64,000 nucleotides of DNA. Origin: Dorea sp. (GTDB lineage Bacteria > Bacillota_A > Clostridia > Lachnospirales > Lachnospiraceae). The position numbers and the translations under genes were made by a program. Each line of letters starts with the position of its first letter. The stretch's first letter is position 1. This document shows, one piece after another, positions 42,711-52,089 of this stretch. The stretch spans positions 5,052-69,051 of the forward strand of contig JAEDLC010000001.1 in the NCBI GenBank assembly GCA_016295505.1, in the 5' to 3' direction. The notes beneath the pieces were generated by a model. The model was not told where the DNA came from, made no database searches, and worked only from the letters and a program-made list of their open reading frames with translations.

Positions 42711-43790
42711 ATGGTAAATGAGAATAAAAAACGCGCGCTTGATGCTGCGATTGCAAAATTAGAGAAGGATTATGGAAAAGGAACCGTCATGCGTCTGGGC
42801 GATCCATCTGCACAGGTTGCAGTTGAGACGATTCCAACCGGTTCTCTGAGTCTGGATCTGGCTCTTGGACTTGGGGGAGTTCCCAAGGGACGTATTGTTG
42901 AAATATATGGACCGGAATCCAGTGGTAAGACAACGGTTGCACTCCATATGATCGCTGAAGTACAGAAAAGAGGCGGGATCGCCGGATTTATTGATGCAGA
43001 GCATGCGCTGGATCCGGTCTATGCGAAGAATATCGGTGTGGATATTGATGAATTATATATTTCTCAGCCGGACAGTGGTGATCAGGCTCTGGAGATTACC
43101 GAGACGATGGTAAGATCCGGTGCCATGGATATCATTGTTATTGACTCGGTTGCTGCACTTGTACCAAAGCAGGAGATTGAAGGCGATATGGGAGACAGTC
43201 ATGTGGGACTTCAGGCAAGACTGATGTCTCAGGCGCTTCGTAAGCTTACTCCGGTGATCAGCAAGTCCAATTGTGTGGTTATATTTATCAATCAGCTGCG
43301 TGAAAAAGTCGGAGTAATGTTCGGTAATCCGGAGACAACGACAGGCGGACGTGCACTGAAATTCTATGCTTCTGTTCGTATGGATGTCAGAAGGATTGAG
43401 ACATTGAAGCAGAATGGAGAGATGATTGGAAACAGAACCCGTGTGAAGATTGTTAAGAATAAGATTGCGCCTCCATTTAAGGAAGCAGAATTTGATATCA
43501 TGTTCGGAAAGGGGATTTCTCAGGAAGGAGATATTCTGGATCTTGCCGTAAACTGTAATCTGGTAAGCAAGAGCGGATCCTGGTTTGCGTATAACGGAGA
43601 TAAGATCGGTCAGGGACGGGAGAATGCAAAGATCTATCTTTCTGAACATCCGGAGATTATGGAGGAACTGGAGAAAAAGATCCGGATACATTACCATATC
43701 GGAGAAGAGCCTGAAGAAACGACGGAAGAAAAACCTGCTTCAGCAAAATCAACTTCGAAAAAAGCTGCGGCTGTAAAAGAGGAAGAATAG
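42711..43790 (+). CDS. recA: Recombinase RecA
   Basis: Strand-exchange ATPase and SOS coprotease. KRALDAAIAKLEKDYGKGTVMRLGD opens the protein; Walker A GPESSGKTT, the DNA-binding loops (KQEIEGDMGDSHVGLQARLMSQALRKLT; EKVGVMFGNPETTTGGRALKFY) and an acidic/Lys-rich tail are all present. The start is ATG 42711 after AAAAGGAG; an in-frame ATG at 42687 overlaps the end of the SOS box region. 359 residues. LexA regulation is expected from the operator. Confidence 0.98.
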   Translation: MVNENKKRALDAAIAKLEKDYGKGTVMRLGDPSAQVAVETIPTGSLSLDLALGLGGVPKGRIVEIYGPESSGKTTVALHMIAEVQKRGGIAGFIDAEHALDPVYAKNIGVDIDELYISQPDSGDQALEITETMVRSGAMDIIVIDSVAALVPKQEIEGDMGDSHVGLQARLMSQALRKLTPVISKSNCVVIFINQLREKVGVMFGNPETTTGGRALKFYASVRMDVRRIETLKQNGEMIGNRTRVKIVKNKIAPPFKEAEFDIMFGKGISQEGDILDLAVNCNLVSKSGSWFAYNGDKIGQGRENAKIYLSEHPEIMEELEKKIRIHYHIGEEPEETTEEKPASAKSTSKKAAAVKEEE

Positions 43791-43792
43791 AT

Positions 43793-44383
43793 ATGACGGT
43801 TACCAGTATTGAACCGGCATCGAAGACAAGATATAAAGTGTATGTAGACGGACAGTTCGCTTTTACGTTATATAAAAGCGAACTGTCTCACTATCATATA
43901 GCAGTTGATGCCATTTTGGAAGAAGAGACCTATGGTGTACTGAGAAAAGAATCTGTAAAAAGGGCAAAATTAAAAGCGATGCATCTGTTGACAGATATGG
44001 GAAGAACAGAGGTGCAGCTGAGAACAAAGCTTAGTCAGAACGGATATCCGGAGGATATTGTGGATGAGGCCATGGAATACGTAAAGTCTTTCGGGTATAT
44101 CAATGACAGAGAGTATGCGAGAAATTTTGTGGAGTATCGTAAAGATAAAAAGAGCAGAAAAGAAATATACGCACTGCTTTGCGGAAAAGGTCTGGACGCA
44201 GAACTGATTGAAGAAGCACTGGACGAGTGCTATCACAAAGAGGATTCCAGATGTGCGATAGAGACACTTCTGAGAAAAAAAGGTTATGATCCAAAGACTG
44301 CCGGACGGGAAAAAAGGCAGAAAATGATGGCATATCTGGTGCGAAAAGGCTTTTCCTACGAAGAGGTACACAATATAGTGTAA
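43793..44383 (+). CDS. recX: Regulatory protein RecX
   Basis: Modulates RecA filaments. 196 residues made of three-helix repeats: RAKLKAMHLLTDMGRTEVQLRTKLSQNGYPEDIVDEAMEYVKSFGYINDREYARNFVEYR is the diagnostic RecX segment, with a longer N-terminal extension (VTSIEPASKTRYKVYVDG) usual in Firmicutes. It starts 2 nt after recA and so shares its SOS control. Confidence 0.93.
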   Translation: MTVTSIEPASKTRYKVYVDGQFAFTLYKSELSHYHIAVDAILEEETYGVLRKESVKRAKLKAMHLLTDMGRTEVQLRTKLSQNGYPEDIVDEAMEYVKSFGYINDREYARNFVEYRKDKKSRKEIYALLCGKGLDAELIEEALDECYHKEDSRCAIETLLRKKGYDPKTAGREKRQKMMAYLVRKGFSYEEVHNIV

Positions 44384-44399
44384 GTTTCTGACGGAGTGC

Positions 44400-44428
44400 T
44401 TGACATATTTGTGAAAAAAGTATAAAAT
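44400..44428 (+). promoter_or_regulatory. Promoter for rny
   Basis: TTGACA, 17-bp spacer, TAAAAT. Confidence 0.75.
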
Positions 44429-44475
44429 TTAAGTGTTGTATTTGTACAATGAAAACTAAATAAGGAGGTGCTCCT

Positions 44476-46029
44476 GTGCCGATGGGAATATGGATTGCTG
44501 TGGCAATCGTGCTTATCATCGCAGCGGCAGTTATCAGCCATTTTGTAACGGTCTCTAATCTGAAGAAAAATGCGGAGTCAAAGATTGGCAATGCAGAAAG
44601 TAAAGCGAGACAGATCATAGACGATGCAGTAAAGACGGCTGAGGCCAAAAAGAAGGAGTCTCTTTTGGAAATTAAAGAAGAGTCTATCAAAAACAAGAAT
44701 GAACTTGAAAAGGAGACGAAAGAACGCAGATCGGAATTGCAGCGTTACGAAAAGCGTGTACTTTCCAAAGAAGAGGCTTTAGACAAAAAGGCAGATGCTA
44801 TCGAGAAGCGGGAAGCAGGATTTGCAGCGAAAGAAGAACAGCTTAGACAGCGCGAAGCGAAAGTGGAAGAGCTGGGCAAGCAAAGAGTACAGGAACTAGA
44901 AAGAATCTCAGGACTTACCTCCGAACAAGCAAAAGAATATTTGTTAAAAACTGTTGAAGAAGATGTTAAGCATGATACTGCGAAGATGATTAAAGAATTG
45001 GAAGCGCAGGCAAAGGAAGAAGCAGATAAAAAGGCAAAGGAATATGTCGTTACTGCTATCCAGAGATGTGCGGCAGATCATGTTGCGGAAACTACAATTT
45101 CGGTTGTACAGCTTCCAAGTGATGAAATGAAAGGAAGAATTATTGGACGTGAAGGACGTAACATTCGTACATTAGAAACATTAACAGGTGTTGAACTGAT
45201 TATCGATGATACTCCGGAAGCCGTCGTATTGTCAGGCTTTGATCCAATAAGAAGAGAAGTCGCCAGAATTGCGCTTGAGAAACTGATCGTTGACGGACGT
45301 ATTCATCCGGCAAGGATTGAAGAGATGGTTGAAAAGGCGCAAAAAGAAGTAGATGCCATGATCAGGGAAGAAGGAGAAGCAGCAGCTCTGGAAGTGGGAG
45401 TTCACGGTATTCATCCGGAACTTATCAGACTTCTTGGACGTATGAAGTTCAGAACCAGCTACGGACAGAATGCGCTCAGACATTCTGTTGAGGTTGCTCA
45501 ACTTTCAGGTCTTTTAGCGGGCGAGATCGGACTTGATGTCAGAATCGCCAAACGTGCAGGTCTTCTGCATGATATAGGAAAATCTATTGATCATGATGTC
45601 GAAGGTTCTCACATTCAGATCGGTGTGGACCTTTGCAGAAAATATAAGGAGTCAGCAACCGTTATTAATGCGGTTGAGGCTCATCACGGCGACGTAGAAC
45701 CAGAAACTCTGATTGCATGTGTGGTTCAGGCAGCGGATACGATCTCTGCGGCAAGACCAGGTGCAAGAAGAGAAACATTAGAAACATATACAAACAGGTT
45801 AAAACAATTAGAAGATATCACCAACCAGTTTAAGGGTGTTGATAAATCTTTTGCAATTCAGGCAGGTAGAGAGATTCGCGTTATGGTAGTTCCAGAACAG
45901 GTATCTGACGCAGACATGGTATTAATGGCCAGAGATATCGCTAAACAGATTGAGTATGAGTTAGAATATCCAGGACAGATTAAGGTCAATGTAATCCGTG
46001 AGTCACGAGTTACGGACTATGCCAAGTAG
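44476..46029 (+). CDS. rny: Ribonuclease Y
   Basis: Membrane-bound endoribonuclease that initiates mRNA decay in Firmicutes. N-terminal helix (about 4-26), a long coiled coil (30-195), a KH domain (VVQLPSDEMKGRIIGREGRNIRTLETLTGVELIIDD, about 212-275) and an HD domain with HSVEVAQLSG and GLLHDIGKSIDHD. 517 residues, typical. GTG start 5 nt after TAAGGAGGTG. Confidence 0.97.
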   Translation: MPMGIWIAVAIVLIIAAAVISHFVTVSNLKKNAESKIGNAESKARQIIDDAVKTAEAKKKESLLEIKEESIKNKNELEKETKERRSELQRYEKRVLSKEEALDKKADAIEKREAGFAAKEEQLRQREAKVEELGKQRVQELERISGLTSEQAKEYLLKTVEEDVKHDTAKMIKELEAQAKEEADKKAKEYVVTAIQRCAADHVAETTISVVQLPSDEMKGRIIGREGRNIRTLETLTGVELIIDDTPEAVVLSGFDPIRREVARIALEKLIVDGRIHPARIEEMVEKAQKEVDAMIREEGEAAALEVGVHGIHPELIRLLGRMKFRTSYGQNALRHSVEVAQLSGLLAGEIGLDVRIAKRAGLLHDIGKSIDHDVEGSHIQIGVDLCRKYKESATVINAVEAHHGDVEPETLIACVVQAADTISAARPGARRETLETYTNRLKQLEDITNQFKGVDKSFAIQAGREIRVMVVPEQVSDADMVLMARDIAKQIEYELEYPGQIKVNVIRESRVTDYAK

Positions 46030-46041
46030 AAGATAAATGAA

Positions 46042-46093
46042 GGGGAAGTTTCGCATAATAACGGAAGGTTATGAGCGGAGCTTCCCTGTTTTT
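46042..46093 (+). terminator. Terminator after rny
   Basis: Outer gggaag / cttccc and inner cataa / ttatg stems, then TTTTT. Confidence 0.7.
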
Positions 46094-46174
46094 ACTCTAT
46101 GGGGAATTTTGTCCCCAAAAGACGATAATTGTTCGTTGATGCGAGGAGATGTGAAAAAGCAGGAGGTAAGAAAT

Positions 46175-46720
46175 ATGGGTGATGAGGTAAAGAGAATAGG
46201 CAGAGAACTGGCGTATAAGGGAGTTATCCTGAATGTATACAAAGATCATATGAGCTTTGCCAATGGCAATACAGCAGAATGGGATTTTATCCATCATGAT
46301 GGTGCGGCGGCCGTTGTGCCGGTGTTAGATGACGGAAGAATCCTGATGGTAAGACAATATCGTAATGCATTAGAGAGAATGACACTTGAGATTCCGGCGG
46401 GAAAACTGGATGATCCGAAAGAAGCCGGGATCGTATGTGCAACGAGGGAACTGGAAGAAGAGACCGGTTATCGGTCGGATGATCTGGAGTGGCTGGTGAC
46501 ATTACGTACAACAGTAGCTTTCTGTGATGAAAAGATTGATATCTATGTTGCAAAAAATCTGATTCCTTCAAAACAGCATCTGGATGAAGATGAATATGTG
46601 GATGTAAAAGCGTATACACTGCAGGAATTAAAAGAGATGATCTTTACAGGCAGGATTGAGGATTCCAAAACTATGGCTGCAATACTGGCATATGAATCCA
46701 AATATCTGATACAAAAATAG
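46175..46720 (+). CDS. nudF: NUDIX hydrolase, ADP-ribose pyrophosphatase type
   Basis: Hydrolyses ADP-ribose to AMP and ribose 5-phosphate. The Nudix box is GKLDDPKEAGIVCATRELEEETGY. 181 residues. Start ATG 46175 after AGGAGG; a longer in-frame ATG at 46037 would begin inside the rny terminator. The next gene is spoIIM, and nudF-spoIIM linkage is also seen in Bacillus, which supports both names. Confidence 0.92.
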   Translation: MGDEVKRIGRELAYKGVILNVYKDHMSFANGNTAEWDFIHHDGAAAVVPVLDDGRILMVRQYRNALERMTLEIPAGKLDDPKEAGIVCATRELEEETGYRSDDLEWLVTLRTTVAFCDEKIDIYVAKNLIPSKQHLDEDEYVDVKAYTLQELKEMIFTGRIEDSKTMAAILAYESKYLIQK

Positions 46721-46776
46721 AATATATGAAAATGCCCGGCATATAATGAAGTATCTTGGCAAAGGGAGGAATATTT

Positions 46777-47316
46777 GTGAAGATACCGGAAAACAAAAAG
46801 TATTGTGTTATGTTTTCTATGCTGGGCTTTTTTTCTGGGATTCTGTATGGGAACCTTGTATCAAAGAACTATATCATGAGCATGGGAATCTTTAATGCGT
46901 TTTTTTTGGAACAATATCGTCAGACGGATATCAGGACAACAGAGTATGTCTGGTATATTATCAGAATCAGACTGATGCCGCTTCCTGTACTGATCATTAG
47001 TGGAACAACAAAGGTACGCAAGGTGGTTGTGTACGCTTTTCTACTCTGGACATGCTTTCTTGGCGGTATACTACTTACATCGGCTGTCATGAAGATGGGC
47101 GTAAAAGGATTAATATTATGTCTGATCGGAATGATACCTCAGGCAGTGTTTTATACAGGAGGTTATCTGATTCTTCTCTGGTATATTCTTGCATATCCGA
47201 TCAACCGATGGAATATTTCGAAAACGATATGTCTGGCACTGTGTATGCTGCTTGGAATTCTGACAGAATGTTACGTAAATCCCGGAATCATGCAGTTGTT
47301 TCTGCAGACACTCTGA
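46777..47316 (+). CDS. spoIIM: Stage II sporulation protein M family membrane protein
   Basis: 179 residues with about five hydrophobic helices and few charged residues. In Bacillus SpoIIM joins SpoIID and SpoIIP in the machine that drives forespore engulfment; spoIIP is at 62809-63996. Identification rests on size, helix pattern (FFSGILYGNLVSK, SGTTKVRKVVVYAFLLWTCFLGGILLTSAV) and the conserved place after nudF. GTG start 7 nt after GGGAGG. A more distant DUF95-like membrane protein is the alternative. Confidence 0.7.
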   Translation: MKIPENKKYCVMFSMLGFFSGILYGNLVSKNYIMSMGIFNAFFLEQYRQTDIRTTEYVWYIIRIRLMPLPVLIISGTTKVRKVVVYAFLLWTCFLGGILLTSAVMKMGVKGLILCLIGMIPQAVFYTGGYLILLWYILAYPINRWNISKTICLALCMLLGILTECYVNPGIMQLFLQTL

Positions 47317-47357
47317 CAGGTGATCTTGAATACAGGGCATAAAGAGAGACTGACGCA

Positions 47358-48683
47358 TCAGTACTCCTTATTTAAGTAATATCTCAGATAGATGAGGGAA
47401 GTACAGAATATGAAAAGCTGGCTTGCCAGAAGTCCCCACAGGTATCCGGAAATTCCAAATGCAGGAATCAGAAAAAAGACACCTGAGATTCGTATTCCCA
47501 GACTGAGAGTTTGAATGAGGAAGGATAATGTTGTCTTACCGATTCCATTAATAATGCTGGTCAGGGAAGTGTTGGTATACATAAACGGGCACATCCAGGC
47601 AAGCGTAAGAATAAAATCTCCTGCCATGGTACTGTGGAATAAAAAACGGCCGATCCATTTTCCGGATAATAACAGAAAAGCGCAGCATATACTTCCGAGA
47701 AAGATGCAGGAGCAGATCACTTTTCTTGTCAGAGAGCGCATCTCGCCTCTGATATTCTGTGTCTGAATCTCAGCAACAGTCGGAAGAAGCATTGTGGATA
47801 CAGAGTTTGTGATCGCAGAGGGAAATAAGATGCAGGGAAGCGCCATGCCTGTCAATACACCGTAGATACTTAATGCTTTACCGACAGCCATGCCATAGTT
47901 CTGCAGGCACAGCGGAATGGATACGGCTTCAATGCTCTGAAGGATGTTAAGAAGAACCCGGCTTCCGGTCAGCGGAAGTGACAGTTTCAGTAATTCATGG
48001 CAATGTTCCAGAAAAGAAAACGGATCAGGAAAAAGGGAACTCCTGAAGTGCTGTTTCCTGGAGATGTGCAGCAGACAATACAGAGAAGAAAAGACTTCTC
48101 CGGCAATCAGACCGGCTACTGCGATGGATATGCCCGGAGTCAGTCCCTGGCGCGTACTGTACAGATAGATCAGCCAGACACTGGCTATGCGTACTGTCTG
48201 TTCAATGAATTGGGAGACTGCCGGAATATAAGTCCGCTTCAGTCCGAGATAGTATCCACAGATGCAGCTGTGAACAGAAGCAAAAGGGAAGGCGTAGGAG
48301 AGTATGATAAGCAGATCACAGCATCGTATATCATGCAGAAAAGCCGTAGAGATATCAGCAGCATATCTCTGGATCAAAAAAGTAATCACACAGGATGCAC
48401 TTACCGTTAGGATCAGACTGGTACCAAGAAGCTCACAGGCTTCTTTTTTTCTGCCTTCTGCAATATATTTTGCAGTACATCTGGAGAGCGCAAGTTCAAT
48501 ACCGGCACATGTGAGGGAAAAGCAGAGTGCATAGATTGGAAATACAAGCTGATACAGCCCGACATTTTCTTCGCCGAATGTGTGGCTTAAAAACATGCGA
48601 TAAAAAAAACCCATGAAACGGGTAATAAAACCAGTGATGGTTAAGATGAAAGTTCCTTTTATAATAGTGTGTGTACGTGACAT
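47358..48683 (-). CDS. spoVB: Stage V sporulation protein B-type polysaccharide flippase
   Basis: 441-residue MOP-superfamily (MurJ/Wzx-like) membrane protein with about 14 helices, starting SRTHTIIKGTFILTITGFITRFMGFFYRMFLSHTFGEENVGLYQLVFPIY, the SpoVB opening. SpoVB transports lipid-linked precursors for the spore cortex. AGGAGG precedes the ATG. Convergent with spoIIM and divergent from iscR. Confidence 0.9.
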   Translation of the reverse strand: MSRTHTIIKGTFILTITGFITRFMGFFYRMFLSHTFGEENVGLYQLVFPIYALCFSLTCAGIELALSRCTAKYIAEGRKKEACELLGTSLILTVSASCVITFLIQRYAADISTAFLHDIRCCDLLIILSYAFPFASVHSCICGYYLGLKRTYIPAVSQFIEQTVRIASVWLIYLYSTRQGLTPGISIAVAGLIAGEVFSSLYCLLHISRKQHFRSSLFPDPFSFLEHCHELLKLSLPLTGSRVLLNILQSIEAVSIPLCLQNYGMAVGKALSIYGVLTGMALPCILFPSAITNSVSTMLLPTVAEIQTQNIRGEMRSLTRKVICSCIFLGSICCAFLLLSGKWIGRFLFHSTMAGDFILTLAWMCPFMYTNTSLTSIINGIGKTTLSFLIQTLSLGIRISGVFFLIPAFGISGYLWGLLASQLFIFCTSLIYLRYYLNKEY

Positions 48684-48734
48684 AACTGCCTCCTGTAAAG
48701 ATGCCTGTTGTTATATCATATTGCAGATTGGTGC

Positions 48735-48763
48735 TTGACAGAACATGAAAGCAGTGATATTCT
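48735..48763 (+). promoter_or_regulatory. Promoter for the iscR operon
   Basis: TTGACA, 17-bp spacer, TATTCT, with TG one base before the -10 box (extended). Confidence 0.75.
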
Positions 48764-48815
48764 ACAAAAGAAAGAAATCCTAGCAAAACACTGGGGATTA
48801 AAAGAAGGTGATACG

Positions 48816-49274
48816 ATGAAGCTTTCCACAAAAGGAAGGTATGGACTCAGAGCAATGATCGATCTTGCCAGATACAGCGAAGAGGAACCGGTCTCAATTG
48901 GAAGTGTTGCTTTACGGCAGAATATTTCAGAAAGATATCTGGAACAATTGTTTGCGCTGTTAAAAAAGGCAGATCTGGTGAAGAGTATCCGTGGAGCATC
49001 GGGAGGATATGTTCTTGCAAAAAAAGCAGAAGAGATATCGGTCGGTGATATATTACGGGCGCTGGAAGGGAGCCTGGAACCGGTAAAATGTGCAGCGTTT
49101 TATTCGGAAGAAGGATGTATGGCCTCCGACGGATGTGTAACAAAGTATGTATGGCAGAAGATCAATGACAGTATCAATCAGACGGTCAATGAGATCATGC
49201 TGGACGAACTGGTACGGGAGAGCAGGGATCTGAATCCGGAAGGCGAATGTACCAGTCATAAATGTAATCAATAA
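48816..49274 (+). CDS. iscR: Rrf2-family transcriptional regulator, IscR-like
   Basis: 152 residues. Winged-helix start MKLSTKGRYGLRAMIDLARY and GGYVLAKKAEEISVGDIL are Rrf2 hallmarks. Cysteines C92, C101 and C107 (CAAFYSEEGCMASDGC) fit an Fe-S ligand set like IscR, whereas the cysteine regulator CymR lacks them. It heads an operon with iscS, iscU and mnmA, which it probably represses when Fe-S is plentiful. The start is ATG 48816 after AAGAAGGTG; a longer ORF from 48708 runs across the promoter. Confidence 0.92.
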   Translation: MKLSTKGRYGLRAMIDLARYSEEEPVSIGSVALRQNISERYLEQLFALLKKADLVKSIRGASGGYVLAKKAEEISVGDILRALEGSLEPVKCAAFYSEEGCMASDGCVTKYVWQKINDSINQTVNEIMLDELVRESRDLNPEGECTSHKCNQ

Positions 49275-49305
49275 TGAATGCTAAGGGACAACGGAGGAAA
49301 AAAGA

Positions 49306-50490
49306 ATGAGCAGATTATTATATTTGGACAATGCAGCAACAACGAAAACAGCACCGGAAGTAGTAGAGGCAATGCTTCCGTATTTTACAGAAAAATTCGG
49401 TAATCCATCTACCGTATACAGTTTTGCGGCCGGGAATAAAGAGGCGATCAGCCAGCAGAGAGATATTATTGCACAGACACTGGGAGCAAAGGCAAATGAA
49501 ATCTATTTTACAGCCGGCGGCTCAGAGTCAGATAACTGGGCGTTAAAAGCAACTGCAGAAGCTTATGGACAGAAGGGAAATCATATTATTACAACCAGGA
49601 TCGAGCATCATGCAATTCTTCATTCTGCAGAATATCTGGAAAAAAGAGGATTTGAAGTTACTTATCTTGATGTGGATGAGGACGGAAAAGTGAAACTGGA
49701 TGATCTGAAAGCTGCGATTCGTCCGACGACGATTCTCATCTCAGTCATGTTTGCCAATAACGAGATTGGAACGATTCAGCCGATCAAAGAGATCGGAGAG
49801 ATTGCGCATGAACATGGCATTCTGTTCCACACAGATGCAGTCCAGGCTTACGGACAGCTTCCGATCAATGTAGATGAATATCATATCGATATGCTGAGTG
49901 CCAGCGGACATAAGTTCAATGGCCCGAAGGGAATCGGATTTTTATATATCCGTACCGGCGTTAAGATCCGTTCCTTTGTACATGGCGGTGCGCAGGAAAG
50001 AAAACGTCGTGCCGGAACGGAAAATGTTCCTGGAATTATCGGAATCGGAACTGCGGCAAAGCGTGCAGCCGAGTCCATGGAAGAAAGAACCGGCAAAGAA
50101 AGAGAAGTCAGAGATTATCTGATCGATCGCGTTCTGAATGAGATCCCTTACAGTCGCCTGAACGGACACAGAACAGACCGACTTCCAAACAATGCAAACT
50201 TCAGTTTCCGGTTTGTGGAAGGAGAATCGTTGCTGATTAAACTGGATATGAAAGGAATCTGTGCATCCAGTGGTTCTGCATGTACTTCGGGATCTCTGGA
50301 TCCGTCCCATGTGCTCCTGGCGATCGGTCTTCCTCATGAGATCGCACACGGATCATTGCGTCTGACTCTGAATGAAGAGATCAGCAGAGAAGATATTGAT
50401 TATGTAGTGGATAATCTGAAAGAGATTGTTACACAATTAAGAGAGATGTCTCCTCTTTATGAGGATTTTATCAAAAAAAATCAGAAATAA
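49306..50490 (+). CDS. iscS: Cysteine desulfurase
   Basis: PLP enzyme that takes sulfur from cysteine as a persulfide for Fe-S clusters and tRNA thiolation. PLP-binding lysine K203 in SASGHKFNGPKG, persulfide cysteine C326 in SSGSACTSGSLDPSHVL. 394 residues, NifS/IscS class. Directly followed by its scaffold gene and by mnmA, its sulfur acceptor. Confidence 0.96.
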   Translation: MSRLLYLDNAATTKTAPEVVEAMLPYFTEKFGNPSTVYSFAAGNKEAISQQRDIIAQTLGAKANEIYFTAGGSESDNWALKATAEAYGQKGNHIITTRIEHHAILHSAEYLEKRGFEVTYLDVDEDGKVKLDDLKAAIRPTTILISVMFANNEIGTIQPIKEIGEIAHEHGILFHTDAVQAYGQLPINVDEYHIDMLSASGHKFNGPKGIGFLYIRTGVKIRSFVHGGAQERKRRAGTENVPGIIGIGTAAKRAAESMEERTGKEREVRDYLIDRVLNEIPYSRLNGHRTDRLPNNANFSFRFVEGESLLIKLDMKGICASSGSACTSGSLDPSHVLLAIGLPHEIAHGSLRLTLNEEISREDIDYVVDNLKEIVTQLREMSPLYEDFIKKNQK

Positions 50491-50528
50491 CAGAAATAAA
50501 AAAGATAGATACGAAAAGGAGAAAGAAT

Positions 50529-50972
50529 ATGTACTCAGAAAAAGTAATGGATCATTTTGAACATCCGAGAAATGTCGGGGAGATAGAGAATCCGAGTGGT
50601 GTAGGAACGGTAGGAAATGCCAAATGTGGAGATATTATGAGGATTTATCTGGATATTGATGAAAACCAGATTATACAGGATGTAAAGTTTAAGACATTTG
50701 GCTGTGGAGCTGCGGTTGCAACCAGCAGCATGGCAACGGAGATGGTGAAAGGAAAAACTGTTCAGGAGGCTATGCAGGTAACCAATAAGGCGGTTATGGA
50801 GGCTCTGGACGGACTTCCGCCGGTGAAGGTACACTGCTCTTTACTTGCAGAAGAGGCAATTCACGCGGCATTATGGGATTATGCTCAGAAGCATGATATT
50901 AAAATTGAAGGACTGGAAAAGCCAAAGTCAGATATTCATGAAGGTGAAGAAGAGGAAGAAGAAGAATATTAA
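50529..50972 (+). CDS. iscU: Fe-S cluster assembly scaffold (IscU/NifU N-terminal type)
   Basis: 147 residues. Cluster ligands are C33 (NAKCGD, with D35), C59 (FGCGAA) and C103 (VHCSLLAEE). The C-terminus ends in a run of glutamates. No C-terminal thioredoxin-like Nfu domain, so it is the short clostridial IscU/NifU form. Confidence 0.95.
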   Translation: MYSEKVMDHFEHPRNVGEIENPSGVGTVGNAKCGDIMRIYLDIDENQIIQDVKFKTFGCGAAVATSSMATEMVKGKTVQEAMQVTNKAVMEALDGLPPVKVHCSLLAEEAIHAALWDYAQKHDIKIEGLEKPKSDIHEGEEEEEEEY

Positions 50973-50987
50973 AGTCGGAGAACTGTG

Positions 50988-52085
50988 ATGGAGAAAAAGA
51001 AAGTTGTAGTCGGCATGTCGGGAGGCGTAGATTCTTCAGTTGCCGCATATTTGCTGAAAGAGCAGGGATATGACGTGATCGGAGTGACGATGCAGATCTG
51101 GCAGGATGAAGAGGAGATCGTGCAGGAAGAACAGGGAGGATGCTGTGGAATTTCAGCAGTTGAAGATGCAAGAAGAGTGGCTGCGTCTCTTAATATTCCA
51201 TATTATGTCATGAATTTTAAGCAGGAATTCAAGACACATGTGATTGACTATTTTATGAATGACTATCTTCATGGAAGAACACCGAATCCCTGTATTGCCT
51301 GCAACCGGTATGTGAAATGGGAAGCGTTATTAAAACGCAGCATGGATATCGGTGCAGATTATATTGCAACCGGACATTATGCGAGAATTGACCGGCTTGC
51401 GAATGGCCGGTACGCAATTCGCACATCGGCGGCAAACGGAAAAGATCAGACTTACGCATTGTACAATCTGACGCAGGATCAGCTTGCACATACACTTATG
51501 CCGGTGGGAGAATATGAGAAAGATCAGGTTCGTGCCATTGCGCAGAAGATCGGGCTTCGTGTGGCGAACAAGCCGGACAGCCAGGATATCTGTTTCGTAC
51601 CGGATGGAGATTATGCTTCTTATATTGAAGAAAATGTAGATGCAGATACAGGAAAGCGTCTGCGTCCGGGCAACTTTGTTCTGTCAGACGGAACTGTTGT
51701 AGGAAAGCATAAGGGAATCATTCATTATACAGTTGGACAGAGAAAAGGACTGGGACTTTCTCTTGGACATCCGGTGTTTGTATTGGAGATCCGTCCGGAT
51801 ACGAATGAGGTGGTTGTAGGAACAAATGAGGAATCGATGTCATATTATGTGAGAGCCAACCAGGTAAATTTCATGTCAGTAGAAGATCTGACAGAGAAAA
51901 AACGTGTGTGGGCAAAAATTCGCTATAACCACAGAGGTGCATGGTGTACCGTTGAGAAGACCGATGAAGACGAGATATTGTGTACATTTGATGAACCGCA
52001 GAGAGCAATCACACCCGGACAGGCAGTTGTGCTGTATGATGGAGAGTATGTTCTGGGTGGAGGAACAATTATAGGAGACAAGTAA
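50988..52085 (+). CDS. mnmA: tRNA-specific 2-thiouridylase MnmA
   Basis: Installs sulfur at U34 of Glu, Gln and Lys tRNAs. PP-loop GMSGGVDSSVAA (about residues 9-20) activates the uridine; the catalytic cysteines are in TPNPCIACNRYVKW and DSQDICFVPDGDY. 365 residues. ATG 50988 has GGAG 7 nt upstream; GTG 50985 is adjacent and in frame. Linkage to iscS supplies the sulfur donor. Confidence 0.96.
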   Translation: MEKKKVVVGMSGGVDSSVAAYLLKEQGYDVIGVTMQIWQDEEEIVQEEQGGCCGISAVEDARRVAASLNIPYYVMNFKQEFKTHVIDYFMNDYLHGRTPNPCIACNRYVKWEALLKRSMDIGADYIATGHYARIDRLANGRYAIRTSAANGKDQTYALYNLTQDQLAHTLMPVGEYEKDQVRAIAQKIGLRVANKPDSQDICFVPDGDYASYIEENVDADTGKRLRPGNFVLSDGTVVGKHKGIIHYTVGQRKGLGLSLGHPVFVLEIRPDTNEVVVGTNEESMSYYVRANQVNFMSVEDLTEKKRVWAKIRYNHRGAWCTVEKTDEDEILCTFDEPQRAITPGQAVVLYDGEYVLGGGTIIGDK

Positions 52086-52089
52086 TATT